Under the pieces are notes generated by a model. The model had not been told where the DNA came from and searched no databases. It saw only the letters and a program-made list of their open reading frames with translations. The position numbers were made by a program, and so were the translations under genes. Of a stretch of DNA of 64,000 bases, positions 28,635-36,721 are shown piece after piece; position 1 is the first letter of the stretch; each line of letters begins with the position of its first letter. The stretch is from the NCBI GenBank assembly GCA_002238555.1, contig MPMO01000001.1:1-64000 (forward strand). The letters are read 5' to 3'. The DNA is from Caldilineaceae bacterium bin34. GTDB lineage: Bacteria > Chloroflexota > Anaerolineae > Caldilineales > Caldilineaceae.

Positions 28635-29391
28635 ATGTTGAAGCCAAGGGATCCGCGTATGCCTACGTGGACGGCATGAACCTGTACTACGGGGCCCTGA
28701 AACGCCATCCCGGTTACAGGTGGCTGGACATACCGTTGTTGGTAGCCAACCTCGTTCCCGATCTCGTTATCACCCACACCCGGTACTACACCGCCCGGAT
28801 CAAGGCCACGTACCCGGAGGATCCTGGTCCTGCCCGACAACGGATCTACCTGGAAGCATTGCAAACCCGGTCACAGATCACCATCAAGGAGGGTGTCTAC
28901 GCGGACTGGCCCCGTTGGCAGCGAAGCGACGAGAACCAAGGTCTGAATTCCCCCATCTCTTTCGTCCCCGGCTGGAAGCGGCGGAAGCTCACCATGCGGG
29001 TCGGATTCTCGAACGGGCCCAAGACCGTCAGCCATCCAATCGGCCCTTCATTCTGGTCAAAACCCGACGAACGGAAGAAAAAGGCTCGGATGTAAACCTG
29101 GCTGCCGATCTGTTGAAGGATGCCTTGGATACCCGCGCATGCGGCCCTGCCGTGGTGGTCACCAACGATTCGGACTTGGCTTACCCCTTGAAGGTGGTCC
29201 AAGAGCTTGGTGTCAAGATGATCCTCGTCAACCCGTTTCTCCAGTCCAGCCAGCGTGAGGCCGAGGGGTTGCGACGCATTCCGGTGCATAGCCGGATGCA
29301 ACTGGAACCATCACACCTTCAGGACAGTCAGTTGCCTGATCCGATCATTGTTCAGGGCAGACGGTTGACCCGGCCCACGGCATGGCAATAA
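28635..29391 (+). pseudogene. NYN-domain (LabA/DUF88-like) protein, frameshifted
   Basis: The N-terminal half reads GSAYAYVDGMNLYYGALKR (from about 28650) in one frame; DGMN holds the first NYN acidic residue. From about 29050 the reading must shift to another frame, giving EEKGSDVNLAADLL, then VVVTNDSDLAYPL, the other conserved acidic motifs. A clean in-frame start is also missing: ATG 28635 is in a third frame. NYN domains are PIN-like ribonucleases found in RNA-processing or toxin-like contexts. With two frame breaks it is probably inactive, unless one break is a sequencing error. Confidence 0.7.
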
Positions 29392-29413
29392 AAAACCTCC
29401 GCTGTCGCGGAGG
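29390..29413 (-). terminator. Rho-independent-like terminator on the minus strand
   Basis: Stem CCTCCGC/GCGGAGG with a four-base loop; on the minus strand it is followed by six U residues. It lies just past the NYN stop. No active minus-strand gene ends here now, so it may be left from a lost gene. Confidence 0.55.
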
Positions 29414-29639
29414 GCCGGGGATCCAATGCTGCGAAGAACACCGGATAGGTAAGTGCACCCCGGCAGTCTATCGTATACCAGGACATCGATCAGGAACAAG
29501 TCGAAACGGGACAAATTCAGGGCGATTGCATCGAAATTGGTTGGGCTGACTGGGAGGGTTGGCCCGGGATTCGCAACTGTTCCGATTTCCCCACTTCTGG
29601 CTGCCTGACGGTGCCGACCGGTGTCACACTGAGTCGGTA

Positions 29640-30030
29640 TCCGCCATATCCGCCCCGTCCAGACATCGGCGCGGGAGCATGGCCGTGCATGACCGCTTCG
29701 CATCCTACCGGAGTCGGCTGCCGGAGGAGGCCGACCACAGCCTCTGTAACGCCCACCTGTTGCGTAGGAAATTGTCGAGCCGGAGGAGCTGGACGGCCGG
29801 GCCGCACACATGCAGCGGCTGCATTCAAGGCCAGGGATGCCCTCCTGAAGCCGGTGCCCGACTGCTACGAGAACCGGCCTCCACCGGTCCGCGGCCACAA
29901 CCTGACCCGGGTCCAGCGGACGGAACGGGAAGCCTGCCTGCGGTTCATAGCCGACTCCCTGCCGTGCCCTATACCAACAATCCGGTGCAGCTTGGCCCAG
30001 TGCAGGGCCAAGCTGCACTTGTCCGAAATC
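29640..30030 (+). pseudogene. IS66-family transposase remnant
   Basis: Fragments in different frames line up with the middle and end of IS66 transposases. MAVHDRFASYRSRLP is followed by HSLCNAHLLRR (29680-29770), equal to the family block with VHD and CNAHLLRE. Next comes GHNLTRVQRTEREACLRF (29890-29945), then AVPYTNNPVQLG (about 29960-29995), the TNN motif near the catalytic glutamate. At least three frame changes make it inactive. Confidence 0.7.
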
Positions 30031-30033
30031 GCG

Positions 30034-31224
30034 TTAGCGTTCCGGCGGCAGGAGCGTCTGCCACTCGGCCCTGCCTTGGACAACATCCAAGGCTGCGGCT
30101 GCCTCCGGCAAATATGTTGCTTGTTGCCAGGCCGCGCGCAATCGTGCCCGTACTTCGCCAGGGAGTCCTCCGGCTTCCAACATGGATAGGAGTATCTCGG
30201 TTCTTCCTTCCACTTGCCCTTCCGCGTGTCCCTCACACCGGTCACGGGCTTGTTGGCGTTCCCGTCGAACATCCGAGTCATACCATTCCGCGTTGAGGTC
30301 ATCCCAAAACTGAATGACATGGCGATGACAGTCGTCCTCGGCTTGTGTCTGACCAGCCCTTTCAACGGCGGGCAGGATGCGCAGCGCGCGTCCCAGCACC
30401 GCACTCTCCAAGACTGCATGTGCCTCCGTCTGCAACCCCTGCACCGGCAGGATTGACACATAGTCCCCGCGACGCAGGCGCCAACCCGTGAGTCGGATGC
30501 CACCATTCGCCTCCAGCAGGCTGGCAAGATCCCGTTCGCCCGGGTCACCTTCCAAGGGCAAAACCGGGTTGTAGGTCAGGTACTCCTCGACCCCCAGTGC
30601 CGCATAGAGTGCGCGTTTGGCTCCCAAGTCCTTTTGCCGGGTGTTGGGCGACAGCACCTCCAATGCCAGGCGAATGCGGTTGTGGGGATCCCATGGCAAT
30701 TCGCTTGCGTTGTGCGACACGAAGTAGTCGCTGCGGTGCTCCAGTACGGATACATCCGGGGAAAAGACGATGCGGTTGGGCAGGACGGTTCGCTCGTCCT
30801 CCACGAGCTGCCAACGCACACTCTCCGGCAACCCCTCGACGAGATCCGGACCAATGGCGAACCTTTGCTCGCAAAGAACCTGCCCGTACGCTCCCTGTGC
30901 TTCGCCAATCAGGTCCTGCGCGTTCGCGACGACGATTCTGTGAGCCGGGGTCGTCATGATGGATACGCCGTCATGGTAGTAGTCGGGGTCCGTCGTGAAC
31001 TGTTCCGTATAAATGTGGTTCGGACTATAGGAATAATCCGGATCGTAGTGGGACAGCGACTCCACCGGGGGGGATTCTTCGATGGTGGATTCCAACCACG
31101 GTGGCGATTCCACCGTGGGTACCGGAGGCTTCCAGGCACGGGCGGCCTGTGGCAGGCCGTTGGTCGGTGCCGATGTTGCCGGAGGCGGAGTGTCGACGAC
31201 CCGGCCGACTGGTTTGGTGCTCAT
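30034..31224 (-). CDS. Uma2 family endonuclease-like protein
   Basis: 396 residues from ATG 31224. The central part is a Uma2 (DUF820) restriction-endonuclease-like fold: FSPDVSVLEH near 155 and LALEVLSPNTRQKDLGAKRA near 190, giving the spaced aspartate and glutamate, then GVEEYLTYNP. The N-terminal 90 residues are proline-rich and the C-terminal 130 residues are helical and charged (a run like GHAEGQVEGRTEI), as in many Uma2 proteins. Biological role is poorly known; the genes often occur in many copies. The frame is intact although flanked by decayed transposases. Confidence 0.85.
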   Translation of the reverse strand: MSTKPVGRVVDTPPPATSAPTNGLPQAARAWKPPVPTVESPPWLESTIEESPPVESLSHYDPDYSYSPNHIYTEQFTTDPDYYHDGVSIMTTPAHRIVVANAQDLIGEAQGAYGQVLCEQRFAIGPDLVEGLPESVRWQLVEDERTVLPNRIVFSPDVSVLEHRSDYFVSHNASELPWDPHNRIRLALEVLSPNTRQKDLGAKRALYAALGVEEYLTYNPVLPLEGDPGERDLASLLEANGGIRLTGWRLRRGDYVSILPVQGLQTEAHAVLESAVLGRALRILPAVERAGQTQAEDDCHRHVIQFWDDLNAEWYDSDVRRERQQARDRCEGHAEGQVEGRTEILLSMLEAGGLPGEVRARLRAAWQQATYLPEAAAALDVVQGRAEWQTLLPPER

Positions 31225-31342
31225 CTGACACACCTGGAAAATTCATCCTGCGCGGCCGCCATTGTAACCCCACCTGCCACGCCGGTCCGCGGGCAGTGCA
31301 CGGTTCCGTGGTGGGTCTGTCCACTGTCAAGGGAAGTGTAGC

Positions 31343-32090
31343 TGTTCAGGTACCCCTGTCCAGCCCGCGGTCGATAACCGGTCCAACGAAATAGCCATCC
31401 TGGAGCTGCTGCGCACGCCGTGCCTGACAGGCTGCATCGCGACCCTCGACCAGGTACCCTCTGGATGGGACTGCCGGAAGGCGATTGCACACCAAATTCG
31501 GAAGCAGGGGGCCGACTATGTGCTGCGCGTCCGGGCCAACCACAAGGGTCTCCACGACTGCTTGGAGGATACATTCGCCCTGGAACGGGCCGGGAACTTC
31601 GCCGGGCGTCCCCACGACGATGTCGACACGGTCGGGAAGGATCCCGTCCACATCGAAACCCACCGCTGCCGGGCGACGGGTGCCCCAAGCTGTCTCACCC
31701 ATGTCGATCCCGACCGCGAGTCGTGCGACCTGACCAGCCTGGTCCGGGTCGAGGCCGAACGCCGCAGCTGCGACCGGTCACGACGGATAACCGCGGCTTC
31801 ATTTCCAACCTGCCTCTCAAGGCCAGGCCCCAGATACAGGCGGTGGGAAAGCACTGGAGCATCAAAAACGCCCACCACTGGGTCATGGACGTCGTCTTTA
31901 GTGAGGACGACAGCCGCATCCGCCCGGGCCACGCCACCCACAACATAGCCATCCCAGGCGCACCGCCCACAACCAGCTTCAGCAGAACCAATCCCTCAAC
32001 GTGGGCGCCGCCAACCGCTTGTTGGCGGCGGCCTGGAACAAGGCCTATCTGTGCCGCCTGGTCGGCCTCAAACCCAAACCCGCTTAGATG
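31343..32090 (+). pseudogene. ISAs1-family transposase, C-terminal half, frameshifted
   Basis: Frame one gives VDNRSNEIAILELLR, then GCIATLDQ with the second catalytic aspartate, then QIRKQGADYVLRVRANHKG, matching the ISAs1 DDE domain. Near 31775 it shifts frame to TTDNRGFISNLPLKA, then WSIKNAHHWVMDVVF and SEDDSRIRPGHA, with the catalytic glutamate. The N-terminal half with the first aspartate is absent. It ends just before the terminal repeat at 32084. Confidence 0.8.
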
Positions 32091-32241
32091 CAATCGCCCT
32101 GCAGACACCTCCGGCTGGAAGGCCGCATAATGGTCGGTGTGGCTCTGCAGCCGACCAGGCTTGGTCACTGACTTGTCCACAGCCGCCTGACTGTGTACCT
32201 TCGCCCCTCTGTTTGATCGCAAATCACAGGAAACCAACCGC

Positions 32242-33072
32242 ATGTATCTGTCCTTGTCCGTGCGCGTGGCCGAAAGCTTCACCAACAAAAGAATATCCAC
32301 CGTGCCGCTTGCCGACATTGCGGCCACGGCCAACGAGGCCGGCTACCGAGCCCTCTGCATGCGCGCATCGGTCGTTGGGGTGGCTGATGATCCGTCCCGC
32401 CAGACCGAGGTGTTGGCCACGGTTAAGCGGATCGGGCTGAGCGTGTCGATGGTGACGCCCGACTTCGCGGTGCCCGAAAACAGCCCCGAAGGTCCGGGCG
32501 TGTTGCGGAACATCGAGCCGGCCCTGGACTTGTGCGAACGATTGGAGTGCGATCTCATCCGGGTCTGTCTCAAGGAACAGGCGGACATCGAAGCCGCGCG
32601 GCTTGCCTCGGACAAGGCCCGCGAGCGAGGCATCCGCCTGGCCCACCAGTGCCACACGCAAAGCCTGTTCGAGACCATCGAAGGGTGCCTGGATGTGTGC
32701 AGCCGGGTCGACCGGCCCAACTTCGGGTTGATTTACGAACCGGCCAATCTGGCGTTGTGCGGGGAGCCATACGGATCCGGAGCGATTGAACGGTTGGCCG
32801 ATGTGGTTTTCAATGTGTACCTCCAAAACCACACCCCGGATCCTCAAGGCACGCTCATGATGGATACATGGAGCCAAGGGCGGATTCCAACCACGCTCCA
32901 CCGCTTCACGGACCCGGGTGGAATCAACATGGCGGCGGTTATACTGGGCCTCAAAGGCATTGACTACACCGGCAGCGTGACGCTGCACCATACCCAGCTC
33001 GATGTTGTTTCGCCGTTGGAAGCGGCCGCCGACAGTGCGGGTTTCCTCCTGGATCTGATTGCATCGGGCTGA
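32242..33072 (+). CDS. Sugar phosphate isomerase/epimerase-like TIM-barrel protein
   Basis: 276 residues of the AP-endonuclease-2/xylose-isomerase-like barrel. Strand ends carry candidate metal ligands: the glutamate in GFLIYEPAN-like YEPANL (about 163), histidines in LAHQCHTQ (about 133) and NVYLQNHTPD (about 197). The family interconverts keto/aldo sugars or dehydrates inososes. It is the first of a plus-strand set with PhyH and aminotransferase genes; 38 bases separate it from the PhyH start. AGGA lies about 11 bases before ATG 32242. Confidence 0.78.
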   Translation: MYLSLSVRVAESFTNKRISTVPLADIAATANEAGYRALCMRASVVGVADDPSRQTEVLATVKRIGLSVSMVTPDFAVPENSPEGPGVLRNIEPALDLCERLECDLIRVCLKEQADIEAARLASDKARERGIRLAHQCHTQSLFETIEGCLDVCSRVDRPNFGLIYEPANLALCGEPYGSGAIERLADVVFNVYLQNHTPDPQGTLMMDTWSQGRIPTTLHRFTDPGGINMAAVILGLKGIDYTGSVTLHHTQLDVVSPLEAAADSAGFLLDLIASG

Positions 33073-33110
33073 CCTTGTTGAGGGCATCGACCAAGTTTCC
33101 GAGCCGATCC

Positions 33111-33881
33111 ATGACCCATGTAACCCAACAACAACGAGAGCAATACCACACCAAGGGATATTTCATCCTTGAGGGTGTCATTCCACAGGACCAGCTCGAC
33201 GGTCTGCGCAGCGAATGCGACCGGCTCGTGTTGGAAACCGACCGGGAGATGGAAGCCAAGGGGATTACCTCCTATGGCATCAGCCACTACAAGCAGCGCT
33301 ACTTCATCGCCAACCGGGGCAAGGAGAGCGAGATCATTGCCGCGTTCCTCTTCAGCGATCTGATGGCCGACGTAGCCAAGGCCACGCTGGGCGACAACGT
33401 GTGGCTGTTCCACGAGCAGTACGTGGTCAAGGCACCGGAAGTGGGCACCAAATTTGCCTGGCACCAGGATTCCGGATACATCGGGCACTACCACACCCCG
33501 TACCTGTCGTGCTGGTGCGCCTTGGACGACATGACGCTGGAGAACGGCACCGTCCATGTTCTGCCGTACGATCGGGCGGGCATGACTCCGGACGATCTGT
33601 TCGACCATACGGTGGAGGCGGAGACCAACGACAAAATCGGATACAAGGGAGACGATCCGGGCATCCCTGCCATTGTTCCGGCCGGCAGCATCGTGGTGTT
33701 CTCCAGCCGCACCTTTCACCGGTCGGGCACCAACGTGTCCAAGAACATCCGGCGCAGCTTCCTGGCCCAGTATTCCAAGGAAGTCATCATGAACAAGGAG
33801 GGCACCGCGCCCTGGGGCCAGGACGTTTCCTTCATTCAGGACGGGCGGCAGGTCAGGCGCGGTCTGGCAATGCTCGCCTAA
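33111..33881 (+). CDS. Phytanoyl-CoA dioxygenase (PhyH) family protein
   Basis: 256 residues from ATG 33111. This is an Fe(II)/2-oxoglutarate dioxygenase: the HxD motif is WHQDSGY (histidine about 118) and the distal histidine is TFHRSG (about 203). An arginine for 2-oxoglutarate follows in NIRRSFLAQYS. It starts with the PhyH-type GYFILEGVIP. PhyH enzymes hydroxylate diverse small molecules; the substrate is not evident. It sits between an isomerase-like and an aminotransferase gene in the same direction. Confidence 0.85.
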   Translation: MTHVTQQQREQYHTKGYFILEGVIPQDQLDGLRSECDRLVLETDREMEAKGITSYGISHYKQRYFIANRGKESEIIAAFLFSDLMADVAKATLGDNVWLFHEQYVVKAPEVGTKFAWHQDSGYIGHYHTPYLSCWCALDDMTLENGTVHVLPYDRAGMTPDDLFDHTVEAETNDKIGYKGDDPGIPAIVPAGSIVVFSSRTFHRSGTNVSKNIRRSFLAQYSKEVIMNKEGTAPWGQDVSFIQDGRQVRRGLAMLA

Positions 33882-34204
33882 TGGCGCAACCCAACATTGG
33901 TCCTCTGGCGAACGACCGCTGAACACGGTCGGATTCCCTCCGGGACTCCGGATGTGCCATCGCCCCCAATCCGCATGAACGGACGTGCACATGCGGAAGC
34001 GGCCAAAGCTCGCCGCACTGTGGGAAAGCGCTCCGCAACATCCTGGACACAGTGAAGTGCCGGGTAGGGAACCACCATCCCGGACTTCCGGGGCCGGCCT
34101 CCGAAGCACCAAATTCCAGATGACCGCCATCCTACCGCCAGTCCAAAGCAAGCAAGCATCGATTTCCGGATCACTTCCGTTTGTCTACCACTGAGGCCCT
34201 CCCT
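33882..34204. other. Spacer between PhyH and aminotransferase genes
   Basis: About 320 bases. I see no gene, no strong terminator and no clear promoter; only short broken readings. Confidence 0.45.
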
Positions 34205-35557
34205 ATGACCATCGATGCCGACCGCCCCGCAGACTGGAACCACCTTGTCCGGCACACCTTCATCGACTTCACCCAGACCACGGAGTTCCTCAAGCAACCG
34301 GTCATCATCAGCAAGGCGGATCGGATCACCTACACCGACGTGCATGGCACGGAGTATCTGGACGGACTGAGCGGCGTGTACGCCGTATCGCTGGGACACA
34401 ACCACCCCAGGCTCAACCAGGCGGTGACAAGGCAGTTGGAGCGGGTTACGCTGGCCCCGCCCATGCACGGCATTGCCGACGTCTCCCTGCAGCTTGTCCA
34501 GGCTTTGGGACACGTGTCGCCTCCCGGCATGACGTTTGTCAAGAGTTTCAGCGGCGGTTCCGAAGCCAACGAGGCCGCCTTCAAGTTTGCGCGCCAGTAC
34601 CACCGGCTAACCGGCAATCCGGGCAAGTACAAGATCCTGTCGTGCTACGACAGTTACCACGGTGCCACCGCGGGTGCCATGGCAGCCAGCGGCACCGGTT
34701 CGCGCAAGACCGCTTTCGAACCTCAGATGGGCGGTTTCCTGAAGTTCCTGCCTCCCGCCTACCTGACACAAGCAGCGGGGTCCCCTGAGGCTGCGACAAA
34801 CCTCGCTCTTCATTTGCTGGAACGCCAAATCGAAGGCGAAGACGCCTCCACGATTGCGGCCCTGATCATTGAGCCCGTCATTCACCTGGCCGGGATTGCC
34901 GTGCCTCCCACCGGTTGGCTGGAAGGGGTCCTGGATCTGTGCCGGACTCATGAAATTCTTCTGATTTACGACGAGATCATTACCGGCATTGGCCGGACGG
35001 GCCATATGTTCGGTGCACAGACCTTCGGTGTCGCCCCGGACATCCTGACCTGCGGCAAGGGTCTGTCCAGCGGTGTCCTGCCGGTCAGTGCCATGGTCAC
35101 CCGTCCAGACTTGGCCGAAGCATTTGTCGGTGCCGAGTCGGACCAGCGGCACTTCAACCATGGTCATACCTTTGCTTCCAATGCCCTGACCAGCGCCGTC
35201 GGCGTCGAGGTGTTGGCCATCATGGAGGAACAGGACGTGTGCGCCAACAGCCAGGCTCAGGGACGACTGGCTAAGGAGACACTGAACAAATGGCAAACCG
35301 AACTCCCGATCGCCAATGTGCGCGGGGAAGGACTCCTTGTGGGTTTCGATCTGGTTTCGGAACCCGGTTCTCCTGATGTCAACCCGGGGCTGGGGCCGGT
35401 CTTGCGCCGCAAGGCGATAGACCACGGATTGATCATGCGTGTCCAGCCCACTTGGGGGGCCCTGGCACCTCCTTTGGTTTGTACCGAACAGGAAACCTGG
35501 CAAATCCTGGAACGCTTCAGAGAAGCAATACTTGATGCGTGGGACGCTGCCGCTTGA
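34205..35557 (+). CDS. Class III pyridoxal-phosphate aminotransferase
   Basis: 450 residues from ATG 34205, with GAGG eight bases before it. Class III fold marks: SGGSEANEAAFKFARQYH near 118 (phosphate-binding), CYDSYHGATAGAM near 150, the LIYDEIITGIGRTG block near 255 with the cofactor aspartate, and the lysine of LTCGKGLSSG near 285. The family transfers amino groups between omega-amino or beta-amino acids and keto acids. The particular substrate is unknown. Direction and order suggest it belongs with the PhyH and isomerase genes, although 320 bases intervene. Confidence 0.88.
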   Translation: MTIDADRPADWNHLVRHTFIDFTQTTEFLKQPVIISKADRITYTDVHGTEYLDGLSGVYAVSLGHNHPRLNQAVTRQLERVTLAPPMHGIADVSLQLVQALGHVSPPGMTFVKSFSGGSEANEAAFKFARQYHRLTGNPGKYKILSCYDSYHGATAGAMAASGTGSRKTAFEPQMGGFLKFLPPAYLTQAAGSPEAATNLALHLLERQIEGEDASTIAALIIEPVIHLAGIAVPPTGWLEGVLDLCRTHEILLIYDEIITGIGRTGHMFGAQTFGVAPDILTCGKGLSSGVLPVSAMVTRPDLAEAFVGAESDQRHFNHGHTFASNALTSAVGVEVLAIMEEQDVCANSQAQGRLAKETLNKWQTELPIANVRGEGLLVGFDLVSEPGSPDVNPGLGPVLRRKAIDHGLIMRVQPTWGALAPPLVCTEQETWQILERFREAILDAWDAAA

Positions 35558-35680
35558 CAAGGACAGGGAAAGCGACAAACTCGCGCCGAGGCGGATGTGC
35601 ATCGCCTAACGCCACCGGTCTGAAATTTGGACAAGCCTGTGGCCGCCCGGCATCAAGACTGACGAGTGGAAGGCCCTCCC

Positions 35681-36220
35681 ATGGGTTATGCAGTTGAACT
35701 CTACTTTGATCCCGACAGCGACCTCGCCGTCCGAAGGATTTGGAGCGGAATTGCAGACGAGTTTGGCTTGTCCACAATGTTGACCAACGGTGGGAAACCT
35801 CACGTGTCGCTCGCTGTGTATTCCGACGACTTTGACCATCGCAGCTTCCTCCAGGAGCTGCCCGCGTTTTCCAAGTCATTGGCTCCCCTCGAGGTTCAAT
35901 TGGGCAGCGTGGGAACCTTTCCGACCGAGGAAGGCGTGGTCTTCCTGGCACCTGTAGTGACGCGCGAGTTGCTCGCCGTTCACGAACGGTTTCACACGGC
36001 CTTTTCCAGGTTTGGAGGATGCTCCTCAGCTCACTACCTTCCGGGGAACTGGGTACCTCATGGCACCGTTGCGACTGACCTGACAGGCGCGGAGATTGGA
36101 CAGGTGGGCAAATACTGCTGGGGGCATTTCCGGCCGATACGGGGATGGTTTCAGGAAATCGGACTGGTCGAGTTCCGCCCGGTTAGAGAGTTGGCAACTT
36201 TCGCACTCGGCTCGGCATAG
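35681..36220 (+). CDS. 2H phosphoesterase / 2'-5' RNA ligase-like protein
   Basis: 179 residues from ATG 35681, preceded by GGAAGG seven bases upstream. The two signature motifs are KPHVSLAV near residue 41 and VPHGTVAT near 126, i.e. two H-x-(S/T)-hydrophobic motifs, defining the 2H family. Such proteins act on cyclic or 2',5'-linked phosphate bonds in RNA or nucleotides. The physiological role of this copy is unknown. It is alone on its strand between the aminotransferase and a 500-base spacer. Confidence 0.8.
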   Translation: MGYAVELYFDPDSDLAVRRIWSGIADEFGLSTMLTNGGKPHVSLAVYSDDFDHRSFLQELPAFSKSLAPLEVQLGSVGTFPTEEGVVFLAPVVTRELLAVHERFHTAFSRFGGCSSAHYLPGNWVPHGTVATDLTGAEIGQVGKYCWGHFRPIRGWFQEIGLVEFRPVRELATFALGSA

Positions 36221-36721
36221 TCTGCGAGCCCTTGCCTGGACACTGTGTTGAGTGTCCTGCCTCCGCCATGAGGAACAGAGACAGAGTCTGGCTGCCGGTA
36301 GGCACCCCGGTGTCGGTTGCGGGCTACCGCCAACCTCAATCAAACACACCACACTTGAACAGCGGCCGTCCAAAGCTTCTCGCAACTGCGCAGTACCTGT
36401 GGCACCGAACCGCTCCGACTCTGCGTTCAGCCTTGCAGGCTGTGATCAAGGAACCATGGTCACCAGGCGTGACCGCGGCCACGCCTGGTATTTATGTCGA
36501 GTATCGACAGGCTGCCGATTGAGTAACCTGCAAGGCCGCCTTACCTACTGGGCACAACCCGTCAGCGAGCTGATTGGCAGCGGGGCCAAGGAGTATGGTC
36601 TTCTTGAAATCCCGTTGTGGGCGGCTCTTCGTGTGCATGCCTTGATCATTGGGTGGGTTGGTCCTTTGGGGATCCGGACATTGGGAATGCGTACATCAAG
36701 TGTGGTGGCGCGGTCAAGGTG
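36221..36721. other. Convergent spacer with two hairpins
   Basis: Between the 2H gene and the convergent GH116 gene. It holds a 7-bp hairpin at 36238-36257 (GGACACT/AGTGTCC) and a stronger one at 36462-36489. No gene is supported. Confidence 0.5.
36462..36489 (+). terminator. Hairpin near GH116 3' end
   Basis: A perfect 10-bp stem ACCAGGCGTG/CACGCCTGGT encloses an 8-base loop, then ATTTATG on the plus strand. Possible terminator for the 2H gene; the U-tract is weak. Confidence 0.4.

Larger units (their letters stand above)
29518..32101 (+). mobile_element. ISAs1-like element remnant, interrupted
   Basis: One end, beginning CAGGGCGATTGCATC, is at 29518; the inverted copy (TTAGATGCAATCGCCCTG) is at 32084-32101. 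The transposase C-terminal half lies just inside the right end. Between the left end and that half lie an IS66 remnant and a Uma2 gene, so the two ends may belong to one ISAs1 element split by later insertions, or to two elements. Confidence 0.6.

Noticed and set aside
34607..35602. 331-codon frame opposite the aminotransferase gene
   Set aside because: The aminotransferase frame holds the cofactor motifs; the opposite frame is low-complexity shadow.
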